Assembly (NCBI RefSeq): GCF_902686445.1
Contig: NC_062226.1
Coordinates: 11,566,001-11,630,000 of the forward strand
Length of the DNA stretch: 64,000 nucleotides
DNA from: Sciurus carolinensis
Taxonomy: Eukaryota > Chordata > Mammalia > Rodentia > Sciuridae
Reading direction: 5' to 3'
The stretch's first letter is position 1. Each line of letters starts with the position of its first letter. The notes below the pieces were generated by a model, which worked only from the letters and a program-made list of their open reading frames with translations, searched no databases and had not been told where the DNA came from. The position numbers were made by a program, and so were the translations under genes. Shown here piece after piece: positions 11,374 through 23,200 of this stretch.

Positions 11374-14300
11374 GGTGCTGGGGTCTGAACCCAGGGCCTT
11401 GAGCATGTTAGTCAAGTGCTTTTTACTCCAGCCCTGTTTTCTACCATTTTTTTGTTTGTTTGTTTGTTTGTTACCTGGTATTGAACCCCGGGGCACTTAA
11501 CCACTGAGCCATATCCCCAGCCCTTTTTTATATTTTATTTAGAGACACAGGCTTTCTGAGTTGCTTAGGGCTTTGCTAAGTTTCTGAGGCTGGCTTTGAA
11601 TTCACAATCCTGCCTTGGCCTCCCCAGCTGCTGAGATTACAGGTGTGTGCCACTACTCCTGACCTGTTTTCTAAATTTTAGTATATAATTATACATAGAA
11701 ATAAACATGTGTTAGACTAATCTACCATGCTAGACTTAAAGGCAGTTTATATACTTTTTTGCTTATATTCTAGCATTAAAAGGGACTTTTCTAGTTTAAG
11801 GAAAAATCCTCTTAAATCTGGTTGGGATGCAATATGTTGAATTCCTCCATAATAACAAGATCATTTTCTTGAGTCACCGCATATTAAAGCTTTATCAAGT
11901 TTGTCTTCTTTAAGGGGGACAAAAAAGTCATGATAAGATGATTTGGAGCTGGTTACTTGGTACTCAACCCAGAAAATTCTTTTTTGTATAAAATAAGGTA
12001 AAAGGCTTGAGTATTTTGCATTGGTTTAATGAGTAATTTCATTCATTCAACAGATACTGAGTACCTACTGTGTGTCAGGAATTATTTTATCTGTCCAACA
12101 AATGTTTAATGTTTCTTAGGAACTGTTCTAGGTGCTAGGGATATGAGGGTTAACAAAACAGACAAAAAATTATCTAAAATTACATTTCAGCAAATCTAAG
12201 CCTTAATAGAGAACAACTCTTTCTTACTTTGTTTTTTTTTTTTTTTTGTCCCAGAGAATTCTGCTGGTGAACTCTTGTTTTACTTGGGAACCCTTTAAAC
12301 AGGATTTTTTTTTTTTTTTTTTTTTCCAGTAGGAAAAAAATCTTTGTTTCAAGAGGGATAAAAGGGACTGATGAGTCACCATGTTACCTAGGATTTGTTT
12401 TCATTTCTTTATTCCCTCACCAGAATATGAGATGTTACTATAATCTTGTGAATTAACAGTATAAGGTAATAGTGAAAATATTTGCCTTATTTGTCACTGA
12501 AAATATCTGAAATGTTTTCTTTTTTATTTTATTTTTTAGTTGTAGATGGACACAATACCTTTATTTTATTTATTTATTTTTGTGTTATGCTGAGGATCGA
12601 ACCCAGTACCTCATACGTGCTAGGAAAGTGCTCTACCACTGAGCCACAACCCTAGCCTTCTGAAGTATTTTCTGATAATAGCTTCACTGTTTATGAAAAA
12701 TTTCTACTGAGGAAGACAACAATCATAATAGTGATTTATACTCTGCCCTTGTTATATTTTCTCTCCAGTAAAATTGGTTCTCCACCCAAGACTCCTGTAA
12801 GTAACATAACTGCTACCTCAGCTGGGCCCTCTAATGTTGGAACAGAACTGAATTCTGTGCCTCCAAAATCCAGCCCATTTCTCACTAGAGTACCAGTATA
12901 CCCTCAGCATTCTGAAAACATTCAGTATTTTCAAGATCCAAGGACTCAGATACCCTTTGAAGTCCCACAGTACCCACAAACAGGTAAGTAATTTTAGGTA
13001 ATTCTAAGAAAAAAAGAAACTCATCTAATGTTTGTTATAAATAAATGAGTCAATATTTATGTTTATCAAGAATGTCTGTATTAAAAAATTAATCCCTTTG
13101 ACTCATAAGTTTTCTTCCTGCTGTAAAAATCTGTGATTCTAGATGCCAGTATATAGTTTTTCATCAGCATATGCATTGTGAATACACAGGAAGAGACTCT
13201 GATAGGTAACTGTTTTAGTCAGCTTTTTCACCGCTGACTAAATGATCCGACCAGCACAATTGTAGAGGAGGAAGGGTTTATTTGTGGGCTTACAATTTCA
13301 GAGGTCTTGGTATATAGAAGGCCAGCTCCATTCCTCAGGGCTGAGGGTAAGGCTGAACATCATGGTGGAAGAGGGTGGTGGAGGGAAGTAGCTTATAGTG
13401 ATCAGAAAGCAGAGAGAAAGAGAGAGAGTCTACACTCTTCAGATACAAAATATATGCCCCACAGCCACACCCCAATTCCAGTTTCCTCCATCCGTACCCT
13501 GCCACTTCAATTAATCCCATCAGGGATTAATTTGCTGATGGGTTAAGACTCTTACAACCCAATCATTTATCCTCTGAATCTTCCTGCATTGTCTCACATG
13601 TTAGCTTTTGGGGGATACTTCACACCCAAACCATAACATTCTGCCCCTTGCCCCCAAAAGCTCACACTCATATGACAATGCAAAATATATTTAGTCCATT
13701 TTCAAGAGTCCCTATAGTCTCAATAGTTCTGAGATTGCTCAAAGTTCAAGTCCACAGTCTTCTCTCAGGCAATCTCGCATTGTGAGCTCCTGTAAAATTA
13801 AAAGCAATTTAAAAATATCCAACATATTGTAAACTGAGTAAATATATTGTACTGAGTAAACATTTCCATTTATAAAAATAGGGGCATAGAAAGAAGGGAT
13901 AGGACCAAAGCAAGACCAAAATCCAACAGGGCAAGAAATCCTGTAGCTGCTTGTCCAGCACCTGGGGCACACAATATCTTGATATTCTCTCCAAATGGCA
14001 TGTATAGCTCCGTCCCTGTGGCCTTGTTCATTGCAGCTCAAGTGCCTTTCTGTTGGTTTGTCTCTGCTCGTTTCCTGCAGCTTTCCTAGGACTATGTCCC
14101 ACATTACTTTCATTTCTTAATCTCTGGGGTTTCCACTGTAACTTCAGCCTCCTCACATCTCCACACTTTGACTTCTTAGGGGGTGCCCACAGGGACTCCA
14201 ACCCTGCTGCACTTTGCCTGGCCTCCCAGGCCTTCCTTTGAAGTCTTGGTGGAAACCTCCATGATCCCCTAACTCTAGCATCCTGCATTCCTGCAGAACC

Positions 14301-17207
14301 AGCACCACGTGGTTGATGCCAAAATCTGCTGCCATCTCAAACAGTAGCCAAGCCTCCAGAGGCCCTTACTGCAGCAGCCTCTGAGGATCTGGGTGGCTAA
14401 GCATGTTGAAAAGCTTCCTAGGCCCCCTTGTGGAAGAAGGGGTGACCCACTGGTTTCTTCTCAAGAGAATTTTCACTTTTACTCCCTTGAGCTTGAGATG
14501 GGTGTGGTCTCACCAGCTCCTGAGATGCCCTGGAGCCATCTTTCTCATTGTCTCTAGGCATAGTCTTGAGTATTCCTTTAGCTGTGGTAATGTCTTTAAC
14601 AGCTGCAACATCCTTAGCCCTAGTTTTACTCCTGCCTTTCAAGTCCACCACTTTAAAATCTTTTTGCTCTGCTTTCTGCTCCTGATTATCACAATAAATT
14701 TGGCTAAAAGTCACCAGCAATATCCATGCCACTTCCCGAATGCTATGCTGCCTAGACATTTCTTCCGCCAGATTAAGAACGCCTTTGCTTCTAAAATCAG
14801 CTTCATAGATGGTCTCTGGACATGGGCAAAATGCAGACAACTTCTCAGCCAGAACAACACAAATGGTCTCTATTCCAAATTCCAATGGAGTCCTCCTTTT
14901 CTGAACCCTCTTGAGCCGGGTCTTCACTGATCATGGTCCTATCACCATTCTGATCTTCTGAGCTCTCACCAGAATCGGCTATTAATCTTTGCTTATAAAA
15001 GTCTAAGGCATTTCCAGATTGCACTGCTATACATCTCAAAATTCCTCCCACCAATCCCAAAAAGCTCCAAAATCTTCTGAAACACATGGTCAGGTGAATC
15101 ACAGCAGCGATCCCACTCCTGGTACCAGTTTCTGTTTTAGCTTTTTCACTGCTGTAACTAAATGATCTGACCAGCACAACTGTAGAGGAGAAAAAGTTTA
15201 TTTGAGGGCTTATGGTTTCAGAGGTCTTAGTTCATAGAAGGCTGGCTCCATTTCCTTGGGGCTCAAGGCGAGACTGAACATCACGGCAGAAGAGGGTGGT
15301 AGAGGGAAGCAGCTTACATCATAGTGATCAGGAAACAGATAGTCTACACTCCGGATACAAAATATATGCCGCAAAGCTACACCTCAATTCTAATCTCCAG
15401 CCACACCCTACCACTTCAGTTACTCCCATTAGGAATTAATTCACTGATTGGGTTAAGACTCTTAAAACCCAATCATTTCTGCTCTGAACCTTCCTGCATT
15501 GTCTTACATGTTAGCTTTTGGGGGATACCTCACATCCAGATCATAACTAACTCAAAAGGAGTGGTTAAAACATGAGCTTATATGTCATCTTAACAAAAGA
15601 ACAATAAAACTGTAGAAAAAGTGACAAGAAGAAAAGGAGCGCAGTAGCCAGGTGCATGCCTGTAATCAGCAACTCAGGCCAGCCTCAGCAACTTAGCAAG
15701 ACACTGTCTCAAAATAAAAAGGGCTGCTGGAGTGGCTCAGTGGTAGAGGGTCTCTGGCTTCACTCCCCAGTACCACCAATATAAAAAGGAAAAGGACTTC
15801 GAATTTCTAGTGTGGCAAATTGTGGGTCTCTAGATAAATGGGGGAACTACTGGAAGATAAGGTCTAGTCAGTAAGGTTTGTGTGGTTCCTGTGGTACTAC
15901 CTTCAGGCCAGTAAGAGTCTAAAATTGTCTCTGGTGATTAGAATTACAAATGTTACATCCTGCATCTAGGCATATAGGAAGTGAACAGAGACCTTTTTTC
16001 TTGGATTTGCTACTTTTCATTTGTCTTCAGCTCAAAGTAATCCCTGTGCAAAAGTGATAGATTCTGATATTCTGCCACCCTTTAGTCTATTCATGACTTC
16101 CATTTCCTTCCTTTTTAATAAGTGATATAAAAACATAAAAATTGTACATATTAATGGAGTACCATGTGATATATTGATGACATGTTTACATTGTATTAAG
16201 GTTTAAATCAGGTTAAACATACCCATCTCCTCAAATATTTATCATTTCTTTATGATGAAAACACTCAAAATTCTTTCTTCTAGCTCTTTGAAATATGTCT
16301 AGTACATAATTGGTATCTATAGTTGCCCTACTGTGCAGTAACACACCAGAACTTTGTACTCCTAACTAACTATAATCCCATCTCTCCCTTCCCCCTACTC
16401 TCACTTTCTGGGGAGAGTATGGTAGCCACTATATATGAGACCAACCTTTTTAGATTCCATGTGTGAGTGAGATCTTGCAATACTTGGTTTTCTGTGCCTA
16501 GGTTATGTGACTTAATAGTGATTTCCAGTTCCATCCATGTTGTCACAAATGGCAGTATTTTATCCTTTTTATGGCTTAGAAGTATTCCACTTTGTATATT
16601 ACACATTTTCATAATCTGTTCATTGGTTGTTGGACACTTAGGTTATTTCCATTTCTTGACTATTGTGAATATAGTGCTGCAATAAATAGGGGAGTGTAGA
16701 TGTCTTTTACACATGCTAATTTCTTTTCTTGAATATGTACCCAGTAGTGGGAATTCTGGATCATATAATACTTCTATTTTTAATTATTTAAGGAACTGTT
16801 ACACTGTTTTCAATAATGACTGTACTAATTTACTTTCTCACTAACAATGTACAAGGGTTTCCTGTTCTCCACATCTTCTCTAGTGCTTGCTTATGGTTAG
16901 TCTTTTTGATAATAGCCATTCTCTTTTTCATCTCCCAACAAGGATTCACTAAGTGATTATCATGTCTAACAAATAAAGACTTTCTCAACTCAGGTATGGC
17001 AGAGCATGATAGTCAACTTGAGCATATGTCCATATCCTGGACAAGAGAGCCATGAGCTCTGCCTTCATGGGGTTCAGTTTAGTGGATTGAAAGACCCAGT
17101 ATAACTAAACTTTACTTTTACTTTTGCATTTAATCTTTAAGATTACTACATGAGTTGTGTATCTTTGTTTTACATAGGAGAAAATAAAAATTCGGAATCT
17201 GAGTGAC

Positions 17208-17241
<34 letters not shown>

Positions 17242-20200
17242 TAGCCATTCTCACTGCAGTGAGTTTGTATTTTCCTGATTTTTAGTGACATTGAGCATTT
17301 ATAAATCTGCATATACCTGTTGTCCATTTGTGTGTCTCCTGAGAAATGTTTATTTTCATCTATTGCTTATATTTTTCAGGGTAATTTGTTTTATTATTAA
17401 AACTTCTTAGTACCTTTTATATTCTGGATATTAACTCCCTCTCAGATATAAATTTTACAAATATTTTCTCTCATTCTTTCAGTTACCTCTGCACTCTAAT
17501 GATTGTTTTCATTGATGAGGAAAAGCTTTATTGATACAATTCTAGTTGTCTGTTTTTGTCTTTGTTTCTGTGCCCTAAAATCTTGTCCAAAAAAATACCT
17601 TCCAATGTCCTAAAGCATTTTCCCTTTGTTTCTTTTGGCACTTTCATAGTTTGGGATCTTATATTTAAGTCTTTCATACATTTTGAGTTGATTTTTTAGA
17701 CTAGTTGGTGATAGGGTTCTGGTTTCATTCTTCTGCTTGTGAATACCAAAATACCAAATAGAGTCTATGAATAACTTTTTAGGGCATTCTGTGAATTCCC
17801 TGGAATGATATGCAAAATGTTTTGGTTATATATGCTTATGTACACTTTTGGAAAAAACATGAACACCTCATATGGATTTTAAAAGAGGTCTTTAACCTCT
17901 GCTTCCAAAATGGTTAATAATAATCAATAACTTAACAATTGAAAATCTGTAGCAGTAGCTACCCTAAAGAAAATTTACCAACCATCTGTTAATATCTCTG
18001 TCAAGTGTTTTTAAGGAGCAGTTTAACAAAGTATTGACTGTTAATGATTTTCATATAATGGTATCTTGAAAGTAGCTTCTTTACAGGTATATATCAGTGC
18101 TTACTATTTTATTTCCTCTCATTAAAGGCTACTTTAGTTTAAACCATTATAAAATGTTGAATTTTACTAAGATTACATTAAATATTCCTCTTTCCAATTT
18201 TCAAGGATACTACCCACCACCTCCAACGGTACCAGCTGGTGTGGCTCCCTGTGTTCCTCGCTTTGTGAGACCCAATAATGTTCCAGAGTCCTCCCTCCCA
18301 CCTGCTTCCATGCCATATGCCGATCATTACAGTACATTTTCCCCTCGAGATCGAATGAATTCTTCTCCTTACCAACCTCCTCCTCCGCAGCAGTATGGAC
18401 CAGTTCCTCCAGTACCTTCTGGAATGTATGCTCCTGTGTACGACAGCAGGCGCATCTGGCGTCCACCCATGTACCAACGAGATGACATTATTAGAAGCAA
18501 TTCTTTACCTCCAATGGATGTGATGCACTCATCTGTCTATCAGACATCTTTGCGGGAAAGATATAACTCATTAGATGGATATTATTCAGTGGCTTGTCAG
18601 CCACCAAGTGAGCCAAGGACAACGGTGCCTTTACCAAGGGTAAGTAATGATGGAAATAGAAATGCTACTATAGTGTAGTAAAAGCCCAGTGTATGGAGTC
18701 AAACCACCCAGATGCTACGCTTCTCCTTACTAATTGCTTGACTTACAGAAGTTACTTAATCTCCCTGTGCCTCAATTTTTTAATCTGTTTGATGAAAATA
18801 ATAGTACCTACCTCATAAGGCTATTGTGAGAATTAAATTAGAAAAAGCTCTTGGAACTGGCCCTAATATATATTAATGCTCAATAAATACATTCCAATAG
18901 GAAACTGATGGGAAGATAAAAAGTAATCTCAAAAATACAAGTACAAAGCCTTTTTTTCAGTATCTTCATACATATACAAATGACTTATATAGTAGAAAAT
19001 TGAGTGTTCAGATTTTACTTAATATCAGTTGAATAAATATTAAACTTTCTGTTAAGTGTGGAGAATAGACTAGGGGACTTCCCTGCTGTTTTTTTTTTTT
19101 TTCCCTTGTCCCAACAATATCATATCTGTTTACGTTATTTTCACAGGCATAGTTAAATTTATTCACTACTCCCTAGATGACCAAGATTGTTTCTTTTATT
19201 CCCCACTTAGGAACCTTGTGGTCATTTGAAGACCAGTTGCGAGGAGCAGATACGAAGAAAGCCAGATCAGTGGGCACAGTACCACACTCAGAAAGCACCT
19301 GTGTCTTCAACTCTTCCTGTGGCAACACAGTCACCAACACCACCTTCTCCTCTATTCAGTGTAGACTTCCGCACGGATGTAAGAAAGGTTTTAATCACTT
19401 GCTCTTATGGGGATAGGTTAAGTAGCTAACTTCAAATTATTTAAATCAGGGCTTGCTATTTTGGATATCTTGCAATGGTTTGGTGTGCAGTTGAATTTAG
19501 TTCAATAAACTAAGTATATGAACAGAATTAGCATCAACATATAACTAACATACCATGGTTAGTTAAATGTAATGAGATTCTGAAGACCAGTGAGGTACAG
19601 TTCTTTACAAGAATTCAGGATCTTTTCAACAGTATAGTTTTTATTTTTATGCTGTGGGTTTTGGTTTTGTTTGTTTGTTTGTTTGTTTGGTGATGTTAAT
19701 CAAACCCAAAGCCTTATATATGCCTTACCACTGAGGTGTACACCAACCCCCAGTTGGTGGTTGCTTAGCTTGCTCAAGGCCCTGGTTTTGACCTCAGTAC
19801 TCCCCCAAAATTAAGATTTGTATCTGACATTCATTGAACACCTACTTGTTCCAGGCACTGTACAAAAGCATTATCACAATGCTATTTTATTTAATTCTCA
19901 CAAAAAACTTAAGGGGCAGGTATTATCCTTATTTTATAAATTAGGAATCCTACTCAGGGAATGATCTTTCAGCCTGTAAGTCGCTAGGATTTGAATCTTA
20001 ATCTTATCTGAGGTATTATTTTTCTCTCCTTCACAAGAAGTCCAGAATTGCTTATTATTTCTGCCATTTACATCATTGTTAATTATTGTTCTTGGCAATA
20101 TAAAACAAGTCTTTGTGCCAGGATGACTTCAGTTGAAACTGCTGTTTTTAGTAGTGTTATATTTAGAGAAAGATTCTTCTTTTTTTTTTTTTTTAACATT

Positions 20201-23200
20201 TTGAGTTTACTCCCCACTCCCAGAGATTCTGATATAAAATTATTTTCAAAATCTTCTCATTATGAAAAATTTTAAACATGCAAATTTAGAGATAGTGTAA
20301 TGAACTCCATGTACCCATCACTACCCATCACCCAACTTCCACAGCTGTCAACTTAGCCACACTTGTTCCAGCTGGATTATTCTGAAGTTATCCTAGACAT
20401 TTTTTTCACCCATAAATATTTCAATAAAGCATGCAGCTTTTAAACTAGACTCAAATTTGTCTCACCAAACTTACACTTCCTCAAAGCAGATAAAACATCT
20501 TGGGAACAGAGCAAGAGAGCTGCCCCTTGTCTAATAGAAAAATATGTTTTTGCTGGGCTCCATGGCACATCCCTATAATCCCAGTGGTTTGGGAGGCCGA
20601 AGCAGGAGGATCACAAGTTCAAAGTCAGCCTCAGCAATTTAGCAAGGCCCTAAGCAACTTAGCTAGACTCTGTCTCAAAATTTTTAAGAAGGAGTGGGGA
20701 GACTGAGGATGTGGCTCAGTGGTTAAGAGCAACTGGGTTTAATCCCCAGTACCAAAATAAAAAAGAAAAATATGTTTTCATTTTTTATGTACTGATTTAG
20801 GAGATAAGGTTTTTTTTCGAGATTCAGATCTGCTATCAGCTAGCAATATGATGTGGAAAAGTTATTTTAATGACTCTTACAACTTCAGTATTCTGGCTCC
20901 CTTAATATTCCTTACAGTCCCTTTAAAATTTATTCTCTAACTTTTCTAGGTCTGGAGCCACATTTGAATTCCTTCTGTTCTTTTTTTAGTACTATGTGGC
21001 TTATCAGTTATGTTCCCTTATTCACACATATTGTTTTTTTTCTCAAGAAAATTATAAACTCTTTAGGATAGGACTGTGATCTCTGTGCCTATTTATTTGT
21101 TTTCTTTTTCTTTTTAAATTTTTTTAGCACACCCTATACCATGTTAGCAACATATAATAAATATTTGGGGGCTGCAGTTATAGCTCATTGATAGAGCACT
21201 TGCTTGGCATATGCAAGGTACTGGGTTCAGTTCTCAGCACCTCATATAAATAAATAAAGTCCATTGATAACTAAAAAAAATATATTTTTAAATAAATATT
21301 TGTTGATCCATTTTTTTGATATCAGGAATTCCTTCTCGGAACTTAAAAGACAAAGTAAAAAGAGAAACTGCTGTTTTTTATTACATAAATACTATTTGTT
21401 GCTTACAGCTGGTTTTTATATTGGTTATTGAAAAGTACAATTGTTCATTTAATAGTTTTTTATATTAGTTACAACTTTGTAAATTTAAGTTTCATACTAA
21501 TTATCTTCCTTTTTTCTCACCCCGCCTCCCCAATCAGTTCCCTGAGCCTGTGAGTGGTACAAAATTTGAAGAAGATCATCTTTCCCATTATTCTCCCTGG
21601 TCTTGTGGTACCATAGGCTCCTGTATAAATGCCATCGATTCAGAGCCGAAAGATGTAATTGCTAATTCAAATGCTGTGTTAATGGTATGATTTTGCTGAG
21701 GTGGGGCATTTGGGGGTGGGGAAGATAAAGCATGTTGACTCTAGTTTTAGAATGAATGATTTCATCTTCCTGTTGCTATATAGTTCTATAAGCATCAGGG
21801 TTATATTTAGGTAAGTCTGAAATAAATTGCATTTAATGTTTAAATTATGTGAACATAGTTCTCTGGTTTGATATAGTTGTTGAATTATCATTGAGATCTA
21901 GAGCCAGTGTTAAATTCACCAGAAAAAACTGATTACAGATCTTTTGATAATATCTACTTGTACTACTAATTCAAGTAATTGCCAGCAGTTCTTTATTGAT
22001 ATTCTTTGATTTATGCAGGACCTGGACAGTGGAGATGTTAAGAGAAGAGTGCATTTATTTGAAACTCAGAGAAGGACAAAAGAAGAAGATCCAATAATTC
22101 CCTTTAGTGATGGACCTATTATTTCAAAATGGGGTGCAATTTCCCGATCTTCCCGCACAGGTTACCATACTACAGATCCTGTCCAGGCTACTGCTTCCCA
22201 AGGAAGTGCAACTAAGCCCATCAGTGTATCAGGTAATTCATTTAACTAATATTTAGCCTTACATAGTTTAATCTCTGTGCTTTTATTTCCCGGTCTATGA
22301 GACCAATAACAGTTTCCTCCATTTAACAATCATAGTACCCTCAGATTTAAATGGTTTAACCAGGATCCTGTGGCTAGTAGGATAAAATACACATCATTTT
22401 TGAAAAGTATAATTCACATCTGTGCACTTTTCATTTTTCTAATCATTGTTTCTTTCTACCTTTCTATAGATTATGTCCCTTATGTCAATGCCGTGGATTC
22501 AAGGTGGAGTTCATATGGCAATGAGGCCACATCATCAGCACACTATATTGAACGGTAACATTACTCTTAATTCTTTAGGGTTCTCTACTGTCAGGTTTGT
22601 GTGCATCCTCAGAATATAAAACCTATCCCCAGTTGTTCATAAAATATGCTTAGCTAATTTGAATCATATAACAAATGTCTGAAAGAAAGTTTACATGGGG
22701 AATTTTGTTTTTTTGGTTGATGGACCTTTTATTTTATTCATTTATTTATATGTGGTGCTGAGGATCAAACCTAGAGCCTCACACATACTAGGCAAGTGCT
22801 CCACCACTGAGCCACAACTCCAGCCCCTACATTGGGAATTTTGACTGAAAGTTTGAGAGTTGGTCGGTTACATTAAGACATATTGTGGTAACTGTTGCTT
22901 TGATTGCTTCATTTATTTCACTTTTATTACAATAAACATATTTCTCTTTAAAGGGATAGATTCATTGTTACTGATTTATCTGGTCATAGAAAGCATTCCA
23001 GTACTGGAGACCTTTTGAGCATTGAACTTCAGCAGGTAGGCTCTGTGTAACTCAGCTTTGATTTTTAAGAACTAGAATGATGATTGAAAGCTATGGTTGG
23101 CAACTAAGTTTGTATTTCTCTCTTCTCATGTAGGCCAAGAGTAACTCATTACTTCTTCAGAGGGAGGCTAATGCTCTAGCCATGCAACAGAAGTGGAATT

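Larger units (their letters stand above)
13211..15547 (-). mobile_element. near-complete MaLR (ERVL-type) LTR retrotransposon
   Basis: Two LTRs in direct orientation (13211-13638 and 15133-about 15547) flank about 1.5 kb. In element sense (minus), the LTRs run TGTTATGG to AAAACA with an internal AATAAA. The + strand sequence cccactcctggtacca (15112-15127), next to the 5' LTR, equals the 3' end of tRNA-Leu, so the primer site is Leu type. A purine run (aggggcagaa on minus) precedes the 3' LTR. MaLR elements are non-autonomous and about 2-2.5 kb long, as here. Fragmentary frames remain inside (for example 14418-14927, minus), without a recognisable domain. The LTRs differ at many sites, so the insertion is old. 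Confidence 0.8.
16110..17760 (-). mobile_element. L1 LINE 3' region, split by an insert
   Basis: The + strand shows the reverse of L1: ccatccatgttgtcacaaat, ttcattggttgttggacact, tgtgaatatagtgctgcaat, then after the insert (16924-17239) gtgacattgagcatttataa and ttttgagttgattttttaga. The text is continuous across the insert. Confidence 0.75.

Noticed and set aside
14403..14930. Overlapping open frames of about 170 codons on both strands
   Set aside because: They lie inside the MaLR element; no recognisable protein, and the frames are plausibly chance or relics.
18173..18477. Antisense frames over an RC3H2 exon
   Set aside because: Shadow frames of the proline-rich coding exon on the opposite strand.
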